Below, piece by piece: positions 54,926 through 64,000 of a stretch of DNA of 64,000 nt. A program made the translations under genes and the position numbers. The DNA comes from Clitoria ternatea (Eukaryota > Streptophyta > Magnoliopsida > Fabales > Fabaceae). Under the pieces are notes generated by a model, which did no database searches, was not told the DNA's origin, and was given only the letters and a program-made list of their open reading frames with translations. The stretch lies in NCBI GenBank assembly GCA_037962975.1, contig CM075672.1, positions 124,358,001 through 124,422,000 of the forward strand, written 5' to 3'. The stretch's first letter is position 1. Every line of letters starts with the position of its first letter.

Positions 54926-56911
54926 AAATGTAACACCCTAATTATCTACAACTAATAAATCCCAAAATATGAGAAAATTTTTCACAAAAAAACAGTCACG
55001 TAACATTTGATGTAGAAGGAAGCAGGCAATGGGGAAAACTAAAAACATTCACGCGCATAAAGCAACCTACAGGGAAGCTAAAACTGGGGCCGGCTCAATG
55101 GGTTTATCGTAACGCACCTACACTAGGGCGGATTGCACAACACCGTTTGTTCGCTTAGACGGAGTCTGACACCGTCCAGGCGGGGTAAAGAATGCAGCAG
55201 CGGATAGAATCAATGAGGCTTCCCTTCGAGTGATACTGGTTACTCAACAGGAGGAATAGATAAGGGAAAATATGCTAATACATTCACACGTGTAGCATTT
55301 GATGAAAAGGCTAAGTTAGAATCATCCTGCTAGGCTAGGCGGGGTATATTTATCTTGGGCGGGCTGTCCTAGTTACTTGGGCGAGGTATAACGCCGCCTA
55401 AACGAAATTTACATAACGCCTCTTTAACACAACTACAAGGTAGTTTCCTCCGTCGGGTATGGACAATGGTTTACTAAGTAAATCCTCACACTCGCCTTTC
55501 ACTCGGAAAAAATGAGAAGTTACAGGGTACATATACATTAGTAGGTTGTGGAGAAAGGAAGAGTTTGAACCTATTCCGCCCAACTCAACTAATTATGATG
55601 ACGCCTGGGCGGACTTAGCCATACGCCTTCGGGCGGGGTACGACTCCGCCCAACGTATCCGACATAAGTTTTCCTAAGGCAATTCTTGGTTCTTTCGGAC
55701 TTAGCTATAACCTGCTCGATCAGGCTGTTCCTGCGTATCTATTAAAGCATAATTAGGAAACAAAGCAACACATGGCATTACACACACCAAAACCATACAT
55801 CCATATATATACATAAAAGTGCACGTCAATAATTACAATACAAAATCAGACTTCTTCTTGTTCATAAAGTTCTATTCATTCACAAAGACGTTAACATCCG
55901 GTATGAGCTAGTCCGGGCTTCATCTAACAACGCCTTAATTAAACCTTCGAAATGCATCAGCACTCCGCCCAGCATTCCAGCTCTGCCTTTGATCCTCCTC
56001 ACGAGAGACATTCACTGAAAATGGCCACTGCAGGGGTGAGCTTTTACATGTAAAATGATACTCACAGACTCGGTATCAGCGTCAGTACACGCTCCTGCTT
56101 TCCTTCAATTTTTCTCAAGTAACCAAATTCATACAATTCAAACAACATTCATAATACGCATAATTCACAGAGTTTATTCCACATCAATATGTATTCATGC
56201 ATTCAAAATCATACACATGCACATATATAGATTTACACATCACCACAATCAGCCTTATTTCTATATGTATGCACGCGGATCCGACTCGGGAAAAGACTCT
56301 CAGTTACAGCCCCCTTTTTCTTTTGGCCCCTCGTCCCTCAGCTCTTACCAGGTGGCACCGGCCCCCCACGGCGTCTCGAGACTCATTTCTCTAGCTCCAA
56401 CGGCTACCACGAGCCCTATTGGGATCTAGCCAGGGTTGGTAACTGGAAATCATTTCCCTTGGGGTTCTTGACCTTCCATGGGTCACCCCACTCTTACTCA
56501 TGCAACTAACACATTTATCATTACACATCATTGCGCCATGAACACATTACCGTAGTCGTCAAGTAAGAACGGATATCTCCCATTATTCATCATCATTCAG
56601 TCAATCGCACCAGCGCATGATACAGTCGATCATCAGACTAACAACATTGAGCAATTCAATTAAGAACATGCACATACACATTTTTCATAGTGACAACAAA
56701 ATAGACCCATCATTATCATCCACGAGCAAACTACGCCATCGTCACGAAGATCACCATCAAAATCTCAAATCATGCATCAGTTTTAGTAATTGTGAACACA
56801 TGCATACATGCACAGCATCAGTTCTAATGAATTATAAAAACATGCACACACACTTGGCAGTACGTTCATCCGGTACCGTTCTTAGACCATGCATTTGACA
56901 TGCAAGCGCCC

Positions 56912-56921
56912 CCTACCTTTA
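56912..56921 (-). promoter_or_regulatory. Putative 5'-leader splice donor in LTR B
   Basis: AAAG/GTAGGG with the intron starting at 56916, 501 nt from the LTR start and about 250 nt after the likely transcription start. Confidence 0.4.
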
Positions 56922-57187
56922 GAAGACTCCTCAGAAACCTTTTCCGTTCTTGCCGTTGGGTCCGATGTCCTTCTCCTGGTTCGTCCGGTCTTCTTTGGCT
57001 TTGTCGTATTCTGCGCCTGATTCTGGGATGGAGCGTAGTCTGTTCTTCAGCACTGGAATCAAGATCTCCAGGAGCGAAGAGTGAGATGGAAGAAGAAGAA
57101 TGAAGACGAAGAGAGAAAACAGAGGATGAAGTGACGGAGAAAGAGTCTAAAGAAATAGCGAGAGTGTTTTTCACCAAGGCTCACGCT

Positions 57188-57199
57188 TATATATATATA
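57188..57199 (-). promoter_or_regulatory. TATA box of the element B promoter
   Basis: A TATATATATATA run (palindromic) is followed on the minus strand, after about 30 bases, by a C/T-rich leader (CTCTCGCTATTTCTTTAGAC, CTTTCTCCGTCACTTCATCC). The identical copy at 49949-49960 is in the 3' LTR. Confidence 0.75.
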
Positions 57200-57421
57200 C
57201 ATATGTGCATGCGCACAGCAAAAGCAAGAGTGGGATGGGAGAGTGCGTGCCCGTCAGTCACGCGCACTCCACCTCATCCCCTGTCCGCCACCATTTTAAT
57301 ATTTTAATGGCTTAAACTCACTTAGTTAAATGCACTTAACAGTTATTTCTAGTTGAAATCAAGTCTTAATGGTTCATTCTTTATTCAGCATTAAATTTTA
57401 AAACGGGGATGTTACAAGGTC

Positions 57422-58252
57422 TATTTTGAAATCCAGGTGGCCCTCGGTAATTATTTCCAAAATTTCCATCATAATTATTGATTGTATCCACCTAGTGTAC
57501 TTCTGGCTCTGATCCTTGAAAGACTCTAAGCTGGCATCCTGTAGCTACATGACCTAAAACACCACACAACTCATAAACAACATTAATAGCACCTGCACCT
57601 AATTTATCAAATTTAACGGATAGTGCATTTACTTTAGCTGTAAGTAAAGAAATAGCATCAATAGGATACTTACCTAGAGTTTTTGCTAATAAATTCCTTT
57701 CTAATGACCATTGGTATATATTCTCTGCCAACCTTCCTTCATATTTTTACTCATGAAGGCTCCGCCAGTTACATCATCTAAAGTTACCTTTTGATTCGGA
57801 GTTAAACCATTATAGAAGATGTGGATAGTCAGTTATCTCTCAATCCCATGATGTGGGCATTCCCTAAGCAATTCCTTATATCTCTCCCAAGAATCACATG
57901 AGGTTTCATCATCTCTCTGAGTGATGGTGATGATCTATTTTCTCAATTGGTCAGTTTTGCTTCGTGGGTAATATTTATTGAGAAAAGCATGAGACAGTTG
58001 CTCCCAAGTTGTGATTGACCCTTCAAGAAGTAAGCACAACCACGCTCTAGCCTTATCCCTTAAATAAAAAGGGAAAAGTCTTAAACAGATTGAATCATTT
58101 GAGACCCCATTAACCTTTAGTGTGTCACAGTACTCCAGGAATATCTGAAGATGTAAATTAGGATCTTTAAATGGCAATCCACAAACTGATTTTCTTGAAC
58201 CATCAAGAGCAAATATGGCTTCAACTCAAAATTATTTGCTTTAATGGTAGGC
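57422..58252 (-). pseudogene. Athila-like gag remnant, N-terminal and central parts
   Basis: From about 58245 on the minus strand: IKANNFELK, then PFKDPNLHLQIFLEYCDTLK, NGVSNDSICLRLFPFYLRDK, ARAWLCLLLEGSITTWEQLS and AFLNKYYPRSKT, the retrotransposon Gag domain of Athila. 57731-57492 holds a decayed later part (SLERNLLAKTLGKYPID, then a broken zinc knuckle CGVLGHVATGC). Frameshifts and stops occur (near 57940 and 58180). Element B splits it from the rest of the Athila element at 47684; another LTR interrupts its N-terminus at 58253. Confidence 0.88.
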
Positions 58253-58632
58253 TGTGGCGCCCTTAATCGGGTAAATAATATGAAAGATATTAATATTTAT
58301 ATAATGAAAAGTAGGGTAAATTTTTTCGCGATTTAAATAATTGTCTGAAGAAGAACACCACAAAATAAAACTTTAACAACTAACCCCAGACCATTTAAAG
58401 ACCTATCTCATATATGATGATATGAGAAGGTAGATGATTTATACAAATGTTAACTTAAAGTAATCAATTACACAATCGTCATGCAAGCGTTTAGCAGAAC
58501 ACGTATGTTAATTCGAAAGCAATAGTGGATATGAGAAATAATCTAAGAAAATATGTATGAGAAGCAAAGAAACAAGCCATGACTCAACACACATCAAGCA
58601 AGCATCAAAACTTATGGAAGATTGACAAATAG

Positions 58633-58905
58633 TAAGCTATGAATCGATTCAAGCAAAGCCATGAATCGATTCATACATGAAAAAAGTTCAGGACAACAAA
58701 CAAAAGCCTATGAATCGACTCAAATACCCTTGTGAATCGATTCATGTGAATGAGGAACCAAGTTTAACTAGGCAGTAAGCTGGGAATCGATTCAAGGAGC
58801 TATATGAATCGATTCATGAACCTAGAAATCATCTCTATTGAAACCAGTAGGCTATGAATCGATTCAAGTCAAGTCATGAATCGATTCATATGTGAGGAGT
58901 TTTTC
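58633..58905. repeat. Array of the perfect palindrome TGAATCGATTCA
   Basis: At least eight full or near-full copies (for example near 58637, 58662, 58711, 58733, 58782, 58805, 58856 and 58878), arranged in pairs about 22-25 bp apart: a copy followed by AAG..., then a copy ending CATG or CATA. It is located at the LTR side matching the CTCGCTTGAGCGAG array of LTR A. Confidence 0.92.
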
Positions 58906-61900
58906 TTTTTTGAAACCAGTAGCCTATGAATCAAGATGTCAAGTCATCAATATCCCATGTTCATCATACATATACATGCACAAAAGGACTCCATATCCAA
59001 TGTTATTTCATACTTGCAATTCATCAATTCCCGATCGACATGAATACCATCACTATCACAATGGCATCTAAATACATTCATTCAAACATCACATAATGCT
59101 AGATACAAAAGAATGTCTAACATATATCACCAAATGAATAGAGATGTAATCCTCAAAATGATATCAACATTATCATTCACTTATATTGCCATTTACACAA
59201 TATCCATCAAAACCAATAATTGTCAACATTATCATGTACAATTTATTCATGACACCATAATTGACAATCTTTGCTGGCCAAGGCAGTCCATTACCATTAA
59301 TTTACCTTCTCCATCAAAACATCAGGTTCCAAAATAAGATGCATCTCACCCCATACATATCTTGCATCACAATGCTAAAAAGAGACAACATGAGAGAGTG
59401 AGTTATACATTCTAAGTGACGAATGTGAATACATTATACATGCATATAAATAACATGGGTGTTGTGCAATATAAATCATCAATTTATCACCAAGTCTTCA
59501 TCAAGACATCAACATAGGCATACAAGTCTCATTGTTTACAACATAATAGCAAGCACATACACATACACATGCATATTTACTTTTCCCTTCACCATCATAG
59601 GCTATCACAAGTATCATCAACAAGTTTATACATCTTTTATCAATTCACATTCTCAATAGGTTCTTATTTTTTCTTGGTCATCTCCAACTAAAATGCCATG
59701 TTCCTATGGCTAATTCATACGTCATAACATCAAATGCATATATAATGGATCCAATTCAAAACATTTTCTCATAACCCATATGCATAAGGTTTTTCAAACA
59801 TTTGCAACCACGCATAGTTACTTAAGCCTTTATCCCCCGCAAGGGTGCTTTTCATAAGATCCCGTAAGATCTGTATCATCTTTACATGTCAAGTGATCGT
59901 AACCACTAAGCAGCATTCAAAAACAAGTCCCCCCCGTAAGGGTCCTTTTTCTCATAGTCCCGCAAGACCTTTTATCATGTCAATACACTTTTGATTGTAA
60001 CCACATATAATCATCCACATTTTAGTTTCCCTCACATAAAGGTACTCATTTTCATAGTCCTGCAAGACCTTTATCATTTAAATATACTTATGATCGCAAC
60101 CTCATTCATTTGTTCTCATATTGGTTTCCCCTATACAATGGTACTCCCTTTTATAGTCCCGCAAGACCTTCATTGTGATCACAACCACATATAAAATGTT
60201 ATGTCATGCATGCCATAAATGCAACAATGCACATGCTAGCCTTAACCTCGCAAGGATTTTTGACCCACTCACTTTAGGGGTATTTTTCACACTCAACATT
60301 ATAGTTAGCGGAATACAACCAATTACAAAGCCCTTCAAGTCATACCATTCACATCATTTACATTACAATGGCTGACGACTTACATTAACATCATATTCTA
60401 CATTCATGTATACATCAAATGTGCTAATCCAAATTTGACCATCAATCATGAGAATCAATTTTCCATTTATAGCACACATTAGAGGTAGTATATCTATACA
60501 ATGCAAATGCATAATATGCACCAACACATACATTGTCATCACACTATTTTTAGTGGATTTCAACTTTAATTATCTTGCCATTGTTTCAAGCTTTACTGTG
60601 ATATTCATAATCTCTTTAATCATCTAAATTTTTCAACATCGTCTCAATTCACTAATTGGCAACAAACATAATGGCATTCAATCATTGTCTTTATATTTTC
60701 ATCATCACTTATGGGTGTGTCACACCACCACGTTATTCAATTCTTATCATCAATCATTATATCTTATCATTAGTGGTGAAACATACATGGTTTCATAATA
60801 TGACTTAGGCATACACACACTTTGCCAAAATCTCAAGTCACTATCAATCACCACCAAGGACACACCATATACATATATTCTAAATGCAATCACGTATTTA
60901 CGAAGAACTTCATCATCACAACACCAATCATTACATCATTCCAACACAGTCATAGCAAGGTAAACATGAGCAACATCATATACATTAATCATCAATTATT
61001 CAAATCATGCATTTAGAATATAAACTCTTATCTTACTTCATGAGAAGAACAACGATTCGAACGATCTGATTGTTCCGCCTCATCGCCCGAAATACAATCT
61101 ACACCAATACACATATATATACATATATTTAATCAATAACCTATTTCAAGGCATCATTATAATTCTAAACAATTTTTAACATACCATAAAGCTTAATAAC
61201 AAGTCCTAGACTTGTCAAAATACCAATTCACACAATTATGTTAAGTTTTAGGAATTTCTTTCCCAGACCAAGATTTTCTAAGTCTTAAAGGGTTAGTCAT
61301 ACCCAACAACAACATTACACCTATCATATACAATGCATCTAGTATTATATAAATCATCCAAATGTCATCATTGGCACCTAAGGTTCAACATAAACCATTT
61401 GCGCCTCTTTTAACCAACATCAATCTACAAGTCTAAATAGGACTTATTATGGTCTAAGACCTTATCAAACCACAATTTTATTTCATTAATACATCACAAC
61501 CACCATGGTTTTGGTGTTCACATTTATTTCTATACATCTTATGGAAATATCATCGATGAGTTCCATCATCAATGGTCACCTACCACTACTAATGTCATTT
61601 CTCACCATAATATCAACACCACACCTAGGTATCATACATTCGTACTTAAAACAAAGTCCCTTAACCACAATATATATTATTTCCTAAACTTTAGGATTAA
61701 GGTTCATCAAAATCCAATAACCGTCATTTTTATATTTTAACATGGTTCCTTAACCATCAATAACAATAATTAATGATAATCATTCCAAACTCTATTTCTA
61801 TACATAAAAGGTATTCCCATGACAATTAAATCATCAATTCCTCAAACTTTGCTAAAAGCCCCAATTTCCTCATGTTAGGGTTTTCAATAAAAATTTGCCA

Positions 61901-62115
61901 AATGCTAATTCCAATAATTTCTTTGCACCACTTAGGCATTTCCAAGACAAGAACATCATATTCATATCATCATCAACAACAATAAAATTCCTAAAGGTCA
62001 TCTACCCTAGGGTTTGGGTTCCACATGCATGTTCTCAACAAAACAACATCTAATCATCTATTGTTAAGGTTCAAGAACCCAAAAATCACCAAGAAAAGCT
62101 GTGGGTATTACGAAA

Positions 62116-62126
62116 GCTTACCTTTA
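62116..62126 (-). promoter_or_regulatory. Putative splice donor in the third-family LTR
   Basis: GAGTAAAG/GTAAGC on the minus strand, intron from 62121. Matches the position and sequence of donors in other Tekay-type LTRs here. Confidence 0.45.
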
Positions 62127-62690
62127 CTCTAAGCATAATGCCAAACACAAAAATAAGAGGAAGAGAAGAGGAGATAAGTTGAGATACACCATAAAGTGCC
62201 TTCCTTGCCTCATGAATCCATGAAATCCACTTGATTTTTTAGTGAAAATGGTTAATAGAGGTAGTAGAGAGAGAGCGGTTTTGGGGCCAAGAGATGAAGG
62301 GAGATGAAAAATGAAATGAAGGAGATAGGGAGAAGATGGCTACCGAAAATAAGGAAGAGAAAAAGGGAAATTTTGGTAAAATTGGGCATTACCCAATGGA
62401 CAAAAGGATGCACATTTTTGCTTTTACCAATAGCCAACAATTTCCTTTATCCAATGGATAAAAGTGAGTAAAAAAGAATGGGAAAATGGTGCATAGTCAA
62501 ATGAGGAGAAGAAAAGGGATTTTACATTTTCTTTTAATTCCAATTGGCTCGTACTTTTACCATTTATCAATATATGTCGTGTCCGAATAAATATCTCTTT
62601 AACACTAAAAATTATTTTAATCATACCACTATAACCAGAATAATTTCCTTAATATTCTAGACCTATCAAATGTCCAAAATTATTTAATGG

Positions 62691-62925
62691 GTCCCACACC
62701 ATCTGCTAAATTGTTCTATTTTAGTAAATTTTATCTCGAGGTCAAAAGTTGTCCTAAGATTTGTGCTCCTTTGCATAAAGGAACCTATAAAAATAATAAT
62801 AAACAGAAGAACAAGCATAATTTGTAGCAGAAAAAGGAATAAATAAAATAACAAAACCAATAAAAATAAAGATAAAACGCCTAATCTAATTAGATCATAG
62901 TTAGCCAATATTGGGGGAACACAAT
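62691..62925 (-). other. Athila 5' leader and start of gag
   Basis: The minus strand after the primer site reads a short frame starting ANYDLIRLGVLSLFLLV, T-rich and leader-like, then RTTFDLEIKFTKI, which may be the first gag residues. It is cut by the third-family LTR; a part of gag between here and 58252 is missing. Confidence 0.55.
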
Positions 62926-62942
62926 CCCCGATAACTGCGCCA
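62926..62942 (-). promoter_or_regulatory. Athila-type primer-binding site
   Basis: The minus strand reads TGGCGCAGTTATCGGGG, close to the TGGCGCCGTTGCCGGGG used by Athila elements, following the LTR end and TTT. It fixes the orientation of the element (minus) and the LTR start at 62949. Confidence 0.85.
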
Positions 62943-62948
62943 AAAACT

Positions 62949-63596
62949 TAATAACCGTCCGTATATGAACAGGGTATCATGTAATATAAAAGATTATCAT
63001 AACCATAAAAATTGTGCCCAAGTATCGGTCCACAGTAATTTAATTATCTAGGAAAGATTCAATTCAATTAAAGAAAACATAATATAAATTTGAAAAACAA
63101 ATGAAAAGTTAAAAGAGAACCCAAACCCCCTTTGAACAAAAATCAATTGCTTTCTAGAAAATCAAATTTAAAAAAAAAGCTCTTGGGAATTAGTGGATTC
63201 ATATGCTATGTGCTAAATTTAATGAGATCTTTTCCCAATTATAAAGTTCTGTTTCTAAGGTGGAGTTTCCTAAATTATTAGTAGTCTCCTCTCAAATTCG
63301 AACTAACATACTAAATTTCCAAAGAATCGCGTTCGATTTGTAAGTTGAATCCATTAAGCATTATGAAAACCCAATTAGCCTTCAAATGGTTTTGCCTACT
63401 TTTGTAACACAAAGCCTTAGGTTCAATTTCATGCATTTCAAATGATATGTCAACCTCTCAATTACCCATATTATTTAAATTCATCTATGCTTATCTCTAA
63501 GTCATTATAAGCATTAAGTACTCGTGAGATTGAATAGAAACAAGAACATTCATAAATGAGAAATTCAAATCATTAAAATTTGATACAAAAACATAC
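62949..63596 (-). repeat. Athila 5' LTR, U5 side (interrupted)
   Basis: Starts TAATAACCGTCCG on the plus strand beside the primer site, as in other plant Athila LTRs. Continues to 63596 where a new LTR begins; the rest lies beyond the window. No coding potential. Confidence 0.7.
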
Positions 63597-64000
63597 TGAT
63601 CCGGGGTGCTAACCAATTTCTTGAGAATAACCAGGGTGGCATTACAGTAAAGCTATGCCATCGGATTACATATCTAAGAATGGTGCAGATGTCGTATCTA
63701 GGGACCAAAACTTATGGCAACTACGGTTCCAAGACTATGACCCCGGTCCTATCCTGACAAGCAGACAATTAGTTAGAATCGGTATGGGTTGTGTGTCCTT
63801 GCAAACGTCATAGCTACAATAAGTTAGGAAGAATGTCAAATCAATTCCCAAGCTAAGGTAAAAGACTATAAATACAACTCATTTATTACTGAAGGAGAAT
63901 CTGAATCTAATCTAAGTTACCTCCGTAATATCATCTTTCATACAATACCATACTAACTTAAGCATCAGAGAATCTTTTGCAGGTTCACCCCCGATGTGTC
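63597..64000 (+). repeat. Start of another LTR, runs off the window
   Basis: The sequence changes at TGATCCGGGGTGC. A TATA box (TATAAATA, 63867-63874) and the later GCAGGTTCACCCCCGATG block are typical of a plus-strand gypsy-type LTR near its R region. The preceding bases CATAC would be the left target duplication. Lineage not determined. Confidence 0.5.

Larger units (their letters stand above)
47690..57416 (-). mobile_element. Tekay/Del-like Ty3/gypsy retrotransposon 'B', young and structurally intact
   Basis: 9727 bp with two LTRs of exactly 2488 bp (47690-50177, 54929-57416) that are colinear without indels; I count about five substitutions (for example at 48367/55606, 49291/56530, 49409/56648 and 50166/57405). 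The perfect duplication AGGTC flanks it (47685-47689, 57417-57421). The primer site, polypurine tract, TATA-bearing promoter and a single uninterrupted gag-pol frame are present. It is inserted in the gag of the Athila element, whose reading frame resumes when the insert is ignored. All signals are consistent with a recent insertion that may still be mobile. Confidence 0.97.
54929..57416 (-). repeat. 5' LTR of element B
   Basis: Same length and order as the 3' LTR, ending AAAACGGGGATGTTACA. This copy drives transcription of the element on the minus strand. Confidence 0.96.
58253..62690 (-). repeat. Tekay-type LTR of a third family inside the Athila gag (right edge uncertain)
   Basis: The left edge TGTGGCGCCCTTAATCGGG resembles GGGGCGTCTCA read in reverse. 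Blocks shared with LTR A confirm it: GCTGGCCAAGGCAGT at 59274 against GCCGGCCAAGGCACT at 4309, and ACATGAGAGAGTGAGT near 59388 against ACATGGGAGAGTGAGT at 4419. A donor AAAG/GTAAGC (intron from 62121, minus strand) occupies the usual place. I found no matching duplication or GATGTTACA edge on the right, so the end is lost, probably with part of the Athila gag. Three CGCAAGACCTTTATCAT-like direct repeats lie at 59950-60180. No gene is seen. Confidence 0.7.

Noticed and set aside
58633..58905. CRISPR-like look of evenly repeated palindromes
   Set aside because: Repeat is only 12 bp, spacers are short and not uniform, and the context is a plant LTR with no cas genes.
1..64000. tRNA, rRNA or other structural RNA genes
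   Set aside because: I found only primer-site matches to initiator tRNA; no complete cloverleaf or rRNA segment was evident by eye, though a covariance search was not possible.

Overview
The window is a block of nested plant transposable elements with no complete host gene. The polyprotein types (Tekay/Del-like, Athila-like and Tat-like Ty3/gypsy, Ty1/copia, two CACTA elements, a hAT fragment), the tRNA-iMet primer sites and the plant splice signals point to a flowering-plant nucleus, most likely pericentromeric heterochromatin. LTR words such as TAATCGATTA and CTCGCTTGAGCGAG remind me of legume repeats, but that is recollection and not proof.

Layout. 1-2.2 kb: decayed Ty1/copia gag with primer site and LTR (minus strand). 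2.2-3.0 kb: decayed Tat/Ogre-type RT (plus strand), partly duplicated in tandem. 3002-20343: Tekay-like element 'A' (minus strand) with about 4 kb LTRs and target duplication GTGTG. It is itself hit by a 1257-bp solo LTR (7372-8628, duplication TCTGC) and a 3.1-kb non-autonomous CACTA (10993-14095, duplication ACA) that carries the first coding exon of a cytochrome b5 gene. 20344-20688: the rest of the Tat RT. 20689-37629: one truncated Tekay-type LTR split by a 15-kb CACTA element (about 21015-36047) with a TNPD-type transposase pseudogene, a second spliced gene, a large foldback, a hAT remnant, and subterminal GTCGCTA arrays. 38860-42834: solo LTR of family A on the plus strand, duplication TAATG.

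44.06-63.6 kb is an Athila-like element (minus strand) with gag, protease, RT, RNase H and integrase remnants. A young Tekay-like element 'B' (47690-57416, duplication AGGTC) sits in its gag. B has two 2488-bp LTRs that differ at about five positions in my reading, a clean primer site and polypurine tract, and an uninterrupted 1476-residue gag-pol. A further Tekay-type LTR (58253 to about 62690) is also inside the Athila gag. The Athila 5' LTR begins at 62949 and is interrupted at 63597 by another LTR that runs off the window.

Insertion order follows from nesting: the Tat and Athila elements are older; A and the LTR insertions came next; the CACTA and copia solo LTR inside A came later; B is probably the youngest. 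The two most unusual signals are clusters of short self-complementary words in LTRs of several unrelated elements, each element with its own word, and a splice donor at a nearly constant distance (about 610 nt) from the LTR start in several Tekay-type LTRs, which in element B pairs with an acceptor just before the gag ATG.
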